From Actinostola sp. cb2023 (taxonomy: Eukaryota > Cnidaria > Anthozoa > Actiniaria > Actinostolidae): 64,000 nucleotides of DNA. This document shows positions 31,659 to 44,000 of the stretch, one piece after another. Under the pieces are notes generated by a model. It saw only the letters and a list, made by a program, of their open reading frames with translations, made no database searches and was not told the DNA's origin. Each line of letters opens with the position of its first letter. Position 1 is the first letter of the stretch. Position numbers and translations under genes: made by a program. The stretch covers positions 1-64,000 of the forward strand of contig JAUJYZ010000572.1 in NCBI GenBank assembly GCA_033675265.1. Reading direction: 5' to 3'.

Positions 31659-31714
31659 AAAGACACAGCCAACATGACCACCAAACATACGAACCCCAGC
31701 TTCTTGGACATCAT
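31659..31714 (-). CDS. signal-peptide first exon of an unidentified secreted protein
   Basis: From ATG 31714 the exon reads MMSKKLGFVCLVVMLAVS and then splits a codon at donor GTAAGT (31653-31658). A Lys-Lys n-region, a ten-residue hydrophobic core and a clean consensus donor make a typical secretory first exon. The following exon, which would lie below 31650 on the minus strand, could not be identified, so the mature protein is unknown. Confidence 0.5.
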
Positions 31715-31840
31715 TATGACTCGACTGAAATGATCAAAAAACGTGGTCATTAAACAAGTTGTTGAACTGAACATTCAGTCGATTGAAGTGAAGACCTGCC
31801 TTACACTATTAATATCAGAAACACAATCATTGGTTGAGAT

Positions 31841-32524
31841 ACAGCTAATTCAGAAAACGTTGTCGGCGATCGACTTCAAGTCTACGCGACTAGACCGAAA
31901 GGGAGTATGGGTAGATATGATAAATCACTTGCATGCTTTTCGTATTTGGTGGCAATGGCAGGTGAATCTGTAAATGTATGCCTACGCGTTTTAAAACAAG
32001 GAAACAGAAGCAGATGGTGAACAAAATGGCAAGGAAGTTGAGGATTCTGTTGTGTTTTTGAATAAAATTTTAGTTGAAGTTCGCGCGCTGCACGCTGGAA
32101 TGTCATTATCTAATTTACATAAACTCATGTTGAATATTAATTAACTCGAACGTTTACAATAACTTCAGAATATTGGTCTTTTCCAGTGAAATACTCCATA
32201 ATTTTCGACTTTTTATAATATAAAATAAATAGAAGATGGCTTTCTATGGATGCACTTCTGAGCTCTTGAAATGCAGCTGACTGAATGCACTCGCTATATC
32301 GCTCGTGCACCCACTTGCTAGTATTTCAAGAACTCAGGCGTGCATTATTTTTGTATAGAACATAGAAAGCCATCTTCTATTTGTGAAATGATTCATATTC
32401 CGTGAGAGACGTTCCTTTTTGATAGTGTATTTATAGACTCATTGATTTTTACCCATACTCCTTTTCGGTCTAGTCGCGTAGGCTTGAAGTCGATCGCCGA
32501 CAACGTTTTCTGAATTAGCTGTAT
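31841..32524. mobile_element. TIR element with about 75-bp arms
   Basis: ACAGCTAATTCAGAAAACGT and TCGGCGATCGACTTCAAGTC at 31841-31890 are mirrored at 32475-32524. The arms continue to the GGGAGTATGGGTA word. Nested inside is the palindrome 32229-32382. Confidence 0.75.
32229..32382. repeat. nested palindrome (AATAGAAGATGGCTTTCTAT ends)
   Basis: AATAGAAGATGGCTTTCTAT is mirrored by ATAGAAAGCCATCTTCTATT. The interior also pairs loosely (CTCTTGAAATGCAG against TAGTATTTCAAGAACTC), with a CACTCG/CGAGTG-rich loop. Confidence 0.75.
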
Positions 32525-32974
32525 ATACATAAGGCGTATTATCATATGACCCGTATTTCCCCATGCGCGCGCTCTTAATAAAACCTTCGGAGAAAGTCAC
32601 GTGATTGGGCAGATACGGATTTTTGGAGCTGGTCCGTACAAAGCCGTATCCGGCCCCGGCCCCGATTGTTGTCAGGAAATTTTTTATACTTTTTTGCAAA
32701 AGTTATTTTTTAAATGTGGACGACTTGAAAAGTGAAAAAAAAAAGTTTAAAAAAAAATTGGTTCTTATCACGAGTAATCGCGCATTTGTGTTCACTTTTC
32801 CTTGGCTGTGAATGATTTTTGTACCAAAATGGTCCATATGAAAGGGTCATATGATAAAATGCTTATTGACTGAGTTAGGTCGGGCCGGACGGGAAAATAT
32901 TTGGCTCTCGGTCATTCTGTACGGACCTCGCTGCGCTCGGTCCGTACTTCCATGACCTCGAGCCAAATATTTTA

Positions 32975-33003
<29 letters not shown>
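32525..33003. repeat. inverted-repeat DNA including palindrome 32862-33003
   Basis: TATTGACTGAGTTAGG and GGACGGGAAAATATTTGGCT pair with AGCCAAATATTTTACCGTCC and CACTCAGTCAATA. Further out, CATATGACCCGTATTTC at 32546 faces GGGTCATATGATAAAATGC at 32844. No gene seen. Confidence 0.6.
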
Positions 33004-33009
<6 letters not shown>

Positions 33010-33732
33010 GTACGTAGTCCATACGTATATACTTTCGTTTGAAAATGAAGGGATTTCCCCTGTTTTTCAGTCTACATATCAATCATGAAAAACGCTTCGA
33101 AAACTGAGTTAAAAAAAACACTTTCCAAACTGATGGAAAATTCCCGCTGGTGTTATACGCCCTTTTCGCATAGAGGGTGAAAACTGCCGTAGATCAATGT
33201 GTAGCTGGCTTTCTTTCTATCCTTCTTTGGATTTTTATGAATGTTTGAAATAAAGGTTGTTTATATTGGTTAAGAAATGTTAGGTATGCGCATCGAGATG
33301 TTCACACCTGAAGCTTGTTTTCGGAATTCCTCACTCAAAACCCACCCTGATTTACGGATTTCCCATCCCCCCCCCCCCCAATCCCCCCCCCCCCCCCCCC
33401 CCAAGCACAAGCGTCAAAATGCAATTCATTACCGCCAGTGCTGTTTTAGCCAGCATGGTTCTATTTTGGATTTGAATTGGACTGTTTGGGTTTGTATTGT
33501 TTTTAAGGTCAGTTTGGATATTACAAAGGGTCTGAATGGGGTTAACTGACTAATGACAATCGAAGTATCAAACGCGTTCAATTGACTGATAACTGACATA
33601 TAGACCCCCCCCCCCCCCCCCCCCCCATTCAGACTCTCTACAAAGACCATTTTGGGTTTTGTATGGGGTCATTTTGGATATTACAAAGACCATTTTGGGT
33701 TTTGTATGGCGTCATTTTGGATATGATACATA
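33004..33732. other. low-complexity stretch with C-runs
   Basis: C homopolymers at 33366-33402 and 33606-33627, and two copies of AAAGACCATTTTGGGTTTTG (33638 and 33686). Proline- or glycine-rich open frames here come from the homopolymers. No gene seen. Confidence 0.5.
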
Positions 33733-33873
33733 GAGTGCAAACCATATGTCCGTGAAATAGTACTATTACTAATTAGTACTAAATAGTGTTAGCTCTATTG
33801 TTTTCTATTGTTTCATCAGTGCTATTTAGTACTAAATAGTTTGTACTGTTTCACGGACATATGGTTTGCACTC
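33733..33873. mobile_element. TA-flanked MITE, GAGTGC family copy 2
   Basis: GAGTGCAAACCATATGTCCG and the inverse CGGACATATGGTTTGCACTC, with TA on both sides. Interior TAGTACTAAATAG words recur as in copy 1. Confidence 0.85.
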
Positions 33874-34609
33874 TACCATTTTGGGTTGTACATGGCCATT
33901 GTAGGTTTGTATGGGGGTCATTTTGGGTGAACATGGGGCCATTTTGACTATTGTTTCCAAAACAGTGCCTGTAGGGGCCAAATCAGCCCATGCATCGAAT
34001 TTACAGTGTATGACTGTGCCGTGTCCGTACCATGTCCGTGCCGTGTCACGTAGCCCGTGCCGTGTCATGTCCTTGCGTGACAGTGATATTTTAGAATTTC
34101 GAATCAATGCCGTGCCGTGCCAGTGCCGTATGCCGTGTTTAAAAAACGCAAATCGGCTCTATCAGATCGATAACGAGTATGAATACGGTAAATGAAAATC
34201 AGTGGAACAAGTGAGACAATGTTTTGCTTAGAATTGCTAAAGTATAACTCAACACATTCAACCAGGAGAAATATCTCAAGTTATCGCCTAATGTGGTTGT
34301 AATTATTATTAATGACGTATTTTAATTAGAATACTCTAATGATCAATCTGAACACTGTTTGACATGAATACAATGCCTCTTTCTGCACTGGAGGATCTCT
34401 TAGCCTGAGAGAAGAGTGTTTCTAACATCAGTTACAATGTAACATTCTCTCATTCGGACGAAATCAAGGATCCGTAAAACCAGGCCAATACTATAAGCGA
34501 GGACGTCGCATTGGTTGAAGCGAAGTTTTCAATGTGAAAACTTAGTGCAATAGTCGATAATTTGAATACAATTAGTCATAAGGAGGACCACATCAATAGA
34601 ACCAGACCT
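33874..34609. other. non-coding stretch with CCGTGTC-type simple repeat
   Basis: 34015-34135 repeats CCGTGTCCGTACCATGTCCG-like words. A related CCGTACCGTGACCGTA cluster sits in the MITE at 60210-60446. No gene seen. Confidence 0.4.
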
Positions 34610-34858
34610 CCCAGGGGGGGTACTCAGGGGTATCAGTGACGACGGGGAGGTGCGAATGAGGCCAAACTTTTTAACCCCGAAAAAGTCCATTACGCAAAAA
34701 CAAGACCCCCAAAAAGTCCTTGCCAAAATCTTTATATCAAAAAAAGTCCACCAGAAAATTGATAACCCCCAAAAAGTCCCAAGCCGCGAATTTCAAACCC
34801 AAAAAAGGTCTTCGCACCTCTCCGTCACTGATATCCCCGAGTACCCTCCCTGCCTGGG
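34610..34858. mobile_element. MITE with 8-bp TSD CCAGACCT (hAT-like)
   Basis: Left end CCCAGGGGGGGTACTCAGGG, right end complementary to GGGTACTCGGGGATATCAGT then ending CCTGGG. CCAGACCT is present at 34602-34609 and 34859-34866. The interior is an AAAAAGTCC-rich repeat. An 8-bp duplication suits hAT or P superfamily mobilisation. Confidence 0.85.
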
Positions 34859-34896
34859 CCAGACCTATAGTCTAGACCTATTACTGATTCACAGAA

Positions 34897-35107
34897 CAGG
34901 GTAGCAAAGGGGGGGTTGTGATCACGCTTCACGTGCCATTTTTTCGTAAATTCACGACTGAAAAGAATCACTTAAGCCATTTCACGCACGTCTTTCTTGC
35001 AAATTCACTGATCGCGGTTTTATATTTTGTTTATGAAGTGTTTTTCATGATTCACGCACCATTTTTGGGCCAAATCACGCGTCACGTGTAACCCCTTTGC
35101 TACCCTG
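34897..35107. mobile_element. MITE with CAGGGTAGCAAAGGGG ends
   Basis: CAGGGTAGCAAAGGGG at the left and CCCCTTTGCTACCCTG at the right, with ACAGAA on both sides (34891-34896 and 35108-35113). The interior repeats TTCACG(C/A) words in both orientations. Confidence 0.85.
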
Positions 35108-35113
35108 ACAGAA

Positions 35114-36134
35114 CTACGGAATTTTAATATCGCATTACTGATGTCGACAGGAAAGTATTACTAAATTAAAATAGGCTTGCTGCTTGAACTAAGTGCAAAT
35201 CCACTCTCGCTATCTGAATTGAACTAAATTGATATGTTTTTAAAAACAAACCTTTCGAACTGCAGTGTTGACAGTCTTAATTAAGGCTTGAGAGTCACCT
35301 TGTATCTTCAGAGCTCTCTGTTTCCTTCGAAATCACAATCACTTGCACTGAAGGGGAATCTGAAGGGGTATTTATAAAGCCTGTGGTCACGTGACTGCAG
35401 TGGAGTGCGTTTGATCGACAGATGTCACTTAATAAACACACGTCTTTCAATGAAGCATTTTTGGAAGGGAGCGACGGGTAAAACCTATGCAGCCAAGTTT
35501 GACAGAGTTAATAAGATTTGGTATGGAAATACTTTGAACAAATAAAATATTTTCCCCAATGTTTGGAATGAGGAAACTAGAGGCAAAGCAAAAAGAGAAA
35601 TTAGAACTCCGAAATCAAGGTAATCTAAACTGAAATGGCGCGTGAATCAATCATTGAACGGTTGAGCAGATGAGCGTGGAAAGCACGTGGAAATATACAT
35701 GCGATTTGGCGGGAATGATATCAGCTCCACTACATGGCGAACAACATCATCTTTTATCCTGAACAAACTACAGATGAATGGTGGTGATATTCCAATTAAA
35801 TGATTAAACTGACAAACTGCAGACCAATGAAAATACTTTCACTGTGGAAAATGACAAAGAATTGAGCTGATAATAACAATAATCAGTACACTGCTGATCA
35901 CATGAATAACCCAGACATTAAGCTAAGTGTTTTGGCGGGATTTTTTCGCTCTATAATTTACATTAATTTTCCCCAACAGTCACACTGCAGGGCCGTATAC
36001 AGCACAGGGGCAGGGGAGAAACAGCTTTCTCCCGCCACTTCTCAAACTCACGAACGCGTGCGGGATGATTAATAAATAATCGGTCAATTTTGGTTCGATT
36101 CTGCGAAATATCAGGACTCGACCTAACTCGACCT
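35114..36134. other. no gene seen; partial CAGGGCCGTA repeat at 35989
   Basis: AT-rich sequence. CAGGGCCGTATACAGCACAG at 35990 is a one-ended remnant of the 21356-21514 family. Confidence 0.4.
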
Positions 36135-36243
36135 AATTATTCCTCGAAGTGTCGGTGAGTAGTGGTGGATATTTACCGAGCCGCGAGTCTTCGAGCGCCG
36201 AGGTAAATATCCACCACTACTCACCGACACTAAGGGGAATAAT
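36135..36243. mobile_element. palindromic MITE (GGTGAGTAGTGGTGGATATT family), copy 2
   Basis: AATTATTCCTCGAAGTGTCG and GTGAGTAGTGGTGGATATTT are mirrored at 36190-36243 (ATCCACCACTACTCACCGAC). Shares the core with 30350-30608. Confidence 0.8.
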
Positions 36244-36349
36244 TGTTTTATTATATACCACACAAGTGAATAGCTAGCCAAATATATAAACTTTATTTTC
36301 AAGAAGAAAAAGACACATTTTTTATTATTATTAATAGAACGGATTTCAG

Positions 36350-36478
36350 ACGTTTTTCCCCTCCCTTTTATAAGCCCCCCGGTTAGAAGCCCCTCCCTCC
36401 CCCGATTATAAGCCGACCACAAAACCTTTAGGAAGTTATATAAGCTAGCCCAGGGCTAAACCGGGATTCTACGGTATG
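36350..36478. repeat. TTATAAGCCCCCC repeat, partial relative of 14224-14645
   Basis: Contains CCCCTCCCTTTTATAAGCCC, TTAGAAGCCCCTCCCTCCCC and GATTATAAGCC, followed by GATTCTACGGTATG. The word structure is the reverse-strand form of the GGGGGGCGCTTATT repeat. Confidence 0.55.
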
Positions 36479-36534
36479 TACCAACTGACATATCTACAAG
36501 CAAAATACTCCCTCCCACATTCCCATCTTTGATA

Positions 36535-36658
36535 GAGTGATTGCAATAAACCCGTGAAATATAAATTAAATGTTAGTCACAAAAGAAAACACTGGAAATA
36601 AAGTCTACTAGTGTCTAGTCTACTAACGATTTCACGGGTTTATTCAGTGCAATCACTC
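36535..36658. mobile_element. TA-flanked MITE, GAGTG family copy 3
   Basis: GAGTGATTGCAATAAACCCG and the inverse CGGGTTTATTCAGTGCAATC then ACTC, with TA flanks. The GTGAAAT/ATTTCAC continuation is shared with copies 1 and 2, though the terminal bases have diverged. Confidence 0.8.
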
Positions 36659-36789
36659 TAACAATGAAGGACCATCAATCAAGTCAACGTTAAAATAAAC
36701 ACTAAAACAAAGAATACCATCATAATAAATTTTATTTTATATACATATAATTTCCACAAGAGATGTTTTGTACTCCTTGTGGATGAACT

Positions 36790-37090
36790 AAAACACGGGC
36801 AATCCAAGGTAGACTCCGTTGGGTAGACGGTGAGGGAATACTTCGAGTTGTTAAGCGATGACCGCTGTCCTTGACAAAAGACGCATTTGCTCAGGCTTAG
36901 CCTCAATTCAGTGTAAATTATTCACAAATACCAACGAGAACGCGAAAAAGTGTTGACGTTCAACAATAGAAACCATTTTTAATTGCACGGGTTATTCTCT
37001 GGATTGAGGCTAAGCGTGAGCAAACGCGTCTTTTGTCAAGGAGTACAGCGGTGTCTAAACAAACTCGAAACGGGAGTATTCATTTTACCT
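36790..37090. repeat. inverted repeat, arms about 75 bp
   Basis: The left arm is the complement of TTGAGGCTAAGC, GAGCAAA(T)GCGTCTTTTG and TCAAGGA; the right arm at 37001-37045 carries the same words forward. Both arms therefore encode a similar short peptide (RLSLSKCVFCQG and RLSVSKRVFCQG) in opposite directions. This looks like repeat structure, not coding. Confidence 0.65.
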
Positions 37091-37280
37091 CCTTTAGTCC
37101 TAATAATTCAATGGCCAACACTCAGCCCAAAGCTAGGTAACCAAGGACAAGAAACTCTAATTTACTTGGAAGAACATGGTCCAAGGTCAATATTGTAGAG
37201 TGATGCGCACATTACCATACATGTGATTTTGACAAATGAATCATTAACAAATCATTGTTTTGTGAAAGGAATGAGATGAC

Positions 37281-37724
37281 TCAGAGCATAGTTCGCACGA
37301 TTTGAAGTAGATGATCTGCGACGAAAGGAATGAGTGACTGAGGGCTTTCTCGTTGATATGCATAATTAATTGATTCTACCACAAGCTCAGCATCGTGCTT
37401 GGTGTTCGTCCGGTAGAACGATTTTGGAAATAGGTAAATAGGTGAATGATGTCTTCTTGTTAATGTAATATCTACAGTCTTTAGGTATAGACAGATATTG
37501 CTACCTCTGCAATTGTTGTGACCAAACTTATTGATCTTACCTAATTGTAATCTTGCGCGCAACATATTGCAGAGGTAGACACACCCTAACAATCGTGCGA
37601 TTGACAGGCAATATTGCACCGTGTGTATGGTATATAAGTCTTGAATAAGGTAGGGAATTATATTTGGAATATTAATAGCAATCCCATTCCGACAAGGATT
37701 GTGAAGAAAATGAATAACTTTCAT
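37281..37724 (-). other. 147-codon open frame downstream of the SHB-like gene
   Basis: The longest non-repetitive single frame on this side (MKVIHFLHNPCRNGIAINIP onward). No signal peptide, domain or motif is recognised. It lies 355 bases past the adaptor's stop codon on the same strand, so it may simply be 3' UTR or intergenic DNA. Confidence 0.2.
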
Positions 37725-38078
37725 TTATGATTATTTGACATCAAGTTCTTTCCCCATGGTTGCTCAGACAGGTCTACAGTTTGGTTGTTTTCATTGCCTT
37801 TGAATATGAAGATTTTAATAGATCCGGTATGTGACAAATGATGGAAGACTGGGTTCGAGTGTTTTGAATGGCTGAATTAGTTGCAAGTCTTTCGAGGTGT
37901 TTGCCCTTGATGGAAGACTACTGGAAATATCACTTGAATGGATTCAACGTTCTTTCTCCAGCACATTGGATAGGCTGTTCAGTTTTTAAATTGGAGATAA
38001 TATTGTCAAAATTTAAGAACTGCTAACACTCATACCCAGTCTTCCAATGTATTGGCCACAGACAGGATAGATGTGTAC

Positions 38079-41000
38079 TTAACTCTTTTCTAAAACAAAA
38101 TAGTCATGTTTTGGAAATACAGGATTTTTTAAGTATTTGTGCTCAGCACCTTTGATGTTTAGCTTCGTTCGAGAGTAATGTTCAATGACTTCTGGTACTT
38201 GGTCAAATGGTTGGCTGAACTGACCAAGCACAAACTTGTTATCAGCACCTCTTGCAATCTTTAGATGCATAAAGGCATTATTGTTCCTGTTGTAAAATGC
38301 ATATATGAATACAATCAATATAATTATATATTATTTTCTTATCTCCATTAAGGATATAACAAATTATTAGCATTGGTGATTTGCTGTGGCTAGTTGGTAG
38401 CGATGCTAAAGCTATGTGTATCACCACATACTTTTCAGTGTTGGGTTGAGGAATTGTAGCCTTTATGTAAATGAGTTTTATAACTGTCCGTACCCCATGG
38501 ATAAATAACATAGCTATGATGGTGATACTATGATGGTGATACTATAGCTATGATGGTGATACTATAGCTATGATGGTGATACTATATAGCTGTGATGGTG
38601 ATACTACATTTATAGCTATGATAGCTATGATGGTGATACTATAGCTACGATGGTGATACCATAGCTATGATGGTGATACTATAGCTATGATGGTGATACT
38701 ATAGCTATGATGGTGATACTATAGCTATGATGGTGATACTATAGCTATGATGGTGATACTATAGCTATAGCTATGATGGTGATACTATAGCTATGATGGT
38801 GATACTATAGCTATGATGGTGATACTATAGCTATGATGGTGGTGATGATACTATAGCTATGATGGTGATACTATAGCTATGATGGTGATACTATAGCTAT
38901 GATGGTGATACTATAGCTATGATGGTGATACTATAGCTATGATGGTGATACTATAGCTATGATGGTGATACTATAGCTATGATGGTGATACTATAGCTAT
39001 GATGGTGATATAGCTATGATGCTATGATGGTGATACTATAGCTATATATAGCTATGATGGTGATACTATAGCTATGATGGTGATACTATAGCTATGATGG
39101 TGATGGTGATACTATAGCTATGATGGTGATACTATAGCTATGATGGTGATACTATAGCTATAGCTATGATGGTGATACTATAGCTATGATGGTGATACTA
39201 TAGCTATGATGGTGATACTATAGCTATGATGGTGATACTATAGCTATGATGGTGTGACTATAGCTATATGGTGATACTAGCTATGATGGTGATACTATAG
39301 CTATGATGGTGATACTATGATGACTATAGCTATGATGGTGATACTATAGCTATGATGGTGATACTATAGCTATGATGGTGATACTATAGCTATGATGGTG
39401 ATACTATATGGTGATACTATAGCTATGATGGTGATACTATAGCTATGATGGTGATACTATAGCTATGATGGTGATACTATAGCTATGATGATACTATAGC
39501 TATGATGGTGATACTATAGCTATGATGGTGATACTATAGCTATGATGGTGATACTATAGCTATGATGGTGATACTATAGCTATGATGGTGATACTATAGC
39601 TATGGTGATACTATAGCTATGATGGTGATACTATAGCTATGATGGTGATACTATAGCTATGATGGTGATACTATAGCTATGATGGTGATACTATAGCTAT
39701 GATGGTGATACTATAGCTATGATGGTGATACTATAGCTATGATGGTGATACTATAGCTATGATGGTGATACTATAGCTATGATGGTGATACTATAGCTAT
39801 GATGGTGATACTATAGCTATGATGGTGATACTATATATGATGGCTACTATAGCTATGATGGTGATACTATAGCTATGATGGTGATACTATAGCTATGATG
39901 GTGATACTATAGCTATGATGGTGATACTATAGCTATGATGGTGATACTATAGCTATGATGGTGATACTATAGCTATGATGGTGATACTATAGCTATGATG
40001 GTGATACTATAGCTATGATGGTGATACTATAGCTATGATGGTGATACTATAGCTATGATGGTGATACTATAGCTATGATGGTGATACTATAGCTATGATG
40101 GTGATACTATAGCTATGATGGTGATACTATAGCTATGATGGTGATACTATAGCTATGATGGTGATACTATAGCTATGATGGTGATACTATAGCTATGATG
40201 GTGATACTATAGCTATGATGGTGATACTATAGCTATGATGGTGATACTATAGCTATGATGGTGATACTATAGCTATGATGGTGATACTATAGCTATGATG
40301 GTGATACTATAGCTATGATGGTGATACTATAGCTATGATGGTGATACTATAGCTATGATGGTGATATAGCTATGATGGTAGCTATGATGGTGATACTATA
40401 GCTATGATGGTGATACTAGCTATGATGGTGATACTATAGCTATGATGGTGATACTATAGCTATGATGGTGATACTATAGCTATGATGGTGATACTATAGC
40501 TATGATGGTGATACTATAGCTATGATGGTGATACTATAGCTATGATGGTGATACTATAGCTATGATGGTGATACTATAGCTATGATGTGATACTATAGCT
40601 ATGATGTGATACTATAGCTATATGGTGATACTGATGGATGGTGATACTATAGCTACGATGGTGATACTATAGCTATGATGGTGATACTATAGCTATGATG
40701 GTGTTATTATGATGGCGATACTATAGCGATGATGGTGATACTATAGCTATGATGGTGTTATTATGATGTCGATACTATAGCGATGATGGTGATACTATAG
40801 CTATGATGGTGATACAATAGTTATGATGGTGATGCTACATGTATAGCTATAGTTCCCTGATAATTATATAAGAAATTGGAAAGCCTAAGGAATGGTGAGA
40901 TGCATTAGATGGCTCTAGCAAAGGGAAACGCATTTTAAAATATCTATTATGCAATGAGAACTTACTCAATCATTACAGTGATTTGTGTGGGGAAATGATA

Positions 41001-44000
41001 TATTCAACTGGCCATATCTCAGCCGCTATTTAACCGATTGCTCTCACATTTGGCATGTAAGCTTCTTTATTGATGTTCTTTCGAAAGTTGATAAAGCGAA
41101 AATTAATGTCACACTTCTGTACTCTATTGTTTTGTCATTCACATTATTTTCTCTCAACTAAGTAATAATAATAATAATATCTTTATTTATATAGCGCTAT
41201 TTCATAGTATGTCAATAGCGCTTTACAGAGTGATAATATAATAATATATATGATAATAACAAGTAACAACAGAACCAAACTGTACAAGGAGAGCATTATT
41301 TGTACATGTACACGCAGGAAGTTATTTGCAGTGATGTAGTCGTCTTTACCAATGACAATCCCGGAGAAAACAATGTGAATGATAATTAACAATATCCAGT
41401 ACTAAGCAGGCCTGCTCAAGGCGAATAAATGTTTTCGTATATACATGTATGAACTCAGGGACAGATTTTCTTGAATTTCTAAAATCTCAGATTTTAAAAC
41501 TGTGGCCCACATTATCCCAAGTGGATAATGTCGAGATAGAGAACCAACGAGATTGCAGATGTATGTAGGTTTATGAGTTGGTATATACTAAGTACACTAA
41601 TTCCTACAGTACAAGAACCATATTTCATGCTTGCATAAAAATTGAACGATATTTAAGTAAGGAGGAGGGGTATGCAAGCAGCAGATACAGTAGTGATTAT
41701 TGCTTGAAGAATTCATTTAACAACCATATAAACTTACCTTAAAGATAAAGAGTAATCCCTTTTGCTACTTTCACTGTCCCGCACCAAGAAAGAGCAATCT
41801 TCTTCATATTTCAACAGACATTCAGCTTCAACTCTTGTTAATGGTCCATGATACCATCTGCAACAGAACAGGGTACAATAAAATCACAAGTTTAAGGACT
41901 GGAAAACACATACATGTAGCTAGTGATGTAGGCTTCCTTAATAAAGTTTGATCATTATTATTATTATTATTGTATATAGTTTATTGCACACGTACGCGTT
42001 TTAACGAGTCTCTGTAAGCTCCTAAGTGTTACGTGTTTAAAGTGCCTATGAAATGAAAAAACAGACCCCGTTTTTATTTGCTACTACGAAAGTTTACTAT
42101 TTGCTTGTTTACATGGCATTAATAAAAAGTGAATTGATCTTCAGGAACATTTTTTATTTCGCGCACGAAGTTGGGCATTTTGGGTTTGAAAGTGCGACAA
42201 TTCCCGCTCGGTCAAACTATAGAAATGTGACATCAAGAGTTGTGCAAACAAAGGTATGCACAACCTCTTGACGTCACCGAGCCATTGTCAAGAGCCCAGT
42301 CTCCTGTCGCACATTTTGTTGAAAATGATAATTTTCGAACCGCGAAAAGAAAATGTTCGCGCGCTCAACGTCGACATTTAAATACAGCAAATGTTCAGGG
42401 AAAGACCAAACAACAATAATGTATAATAAAATAAGGATCGACATTTTCGTTTCATAGGCACTTTAAATAAAGTGTTTAAATATTTATTTTTTAATTTTAA
42501 GCATTTAAATTTAATTATTATAATTATTATTATTATTGTCACTTAACTATGGTTACGTAGATTCGACACAGTTCTGTTGCCTAGTAAAACGTTTTGGGAT
42601 ATATGTACTGTTTACTAAACAAGCAGGGGTGTTTCATTGGTCATATAAAATCACAACATACAGCGGAGTGGTTTTATATCCAATAAAACATTATCTGTGA
42701 GTAAACTTTATTGAAGGGCTTTAAAAATCTGTACCTTCATTTCATATTTTCTGCAAAAATATTCAAGATTTAAATAAATTGGCCAAGAAAACCCAAGTTA
42801 AAGTGTATGCGAATTAGGACAAATCGTTATCCAATTTATAACACCATCAGACAATCAGACTGTAAAACAAAGATCAGATGAAACATTCACCTCATCTGTC
42901 ATTTTGTCTCACAAATGATCATTACACAGACCAATAGCACAATAGTGTGGATTTATTACGATTTAGAAGCATTTGTATACACCAATTCCGAACATGGCGA
43001 CCAATTTGAATAACCATTGTTCTTTGACTGACTAGCCTCATGTTCATGTGGAAACACAAAAGCGTTCTCACATGTATGAGAGGCTAGTCAGTCAAGAACA
43101 ATGGTTATTCAAATTGGGCGCCATGTTCGGAATCGGTGTATAATAATATATTTGTTATCCTTGCATTTTTGTGAATTGAAAAAAAAAAAAGATCTATAGA
43201 ACACTGGGTCACTATTACTGATTGAATTCTAGGGTGGGTTACAATTAGAGCATGAGTCACAATTAGAGCATTGGGTTTCTAATAGAACATTTATGGTAAT
43301 TACAATTCCATAAAAGTTGTTATAAAAAAACCTTTCTATAAAATTATTAATAATATCTACATGTAAGAATATATGCAAGAGATAGATGTTCTGGATAACA
43401 ATTGAAGGGCTCCCTGCAAGAATAGAGTGAGTGACTTGAGATCTGAGATCAAAACCCAACTTCTCCTTTTGAAATAAAGTCTTTTGATTTGATTTGATTT
43501 GATTTGAAATCCAAAGACGCTCTAGGAGAATTTAGATTTTGATCAGAGATCACTTACATTGTTCTTGCAGGGAGCCCTTCCTTGGCTTGACTTACTTCTG
43601 TTTTTCAAGTGGTTTACATGCATCAATAATTGTTGTTGGTTGCTGAGCCATGGACACCAGCTGACTTGATCTTTTATTATACTCCCATGGTGAATCATAA
43701 TCATCAGCAGGTCGTGAATCAGCCTTGGGTGCTTGAGTTATTGTTTTGTTTATTGACATCTCTTGTGAGATCGGGGTTCCAGGGACAACAAACTGGGGAA
43801 TTTTTGCTGTCCATTCCCAGGGTTTGGCATAATCCTCAGATGGTCTGGTATCTTGTGTAGGAATTTGATTTTGAAATGTTTGTCCTTTGATAGATGGGTG
43901 TGGTTTAATGAGACCTTTACTCTCCCAAGGGGATTCATAATCATCACTAGGTCTGTTATCCTCGGTCTTTGTTTGAGGTCTAAAATATGTAATTTCCAAT

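Larger units (their letters stand above)
41858..43595. other. intron 3 of the SHB-like gene
   Basis: Contains the TA-flanked MITE 42980-43138, (ATT)n tracts near 41955 and 42515, and the GAAGGGCTCCCTGCAAGAA MITE ending 15 bases from the exon 3 donor. No separate gene seen; the 72-codon plus frame at 42053-42271 has no recognisable domain. Confidence 0.5.

Noticed and set aside
36679..37198. Two similar peptides RLSLSKCVFCQG / RLSVSKRVFCQG as duplicated exons
   Set aside because: They are the two arms of an inverted repeat in opposite orientation, with no splice sites and no wider similarity.
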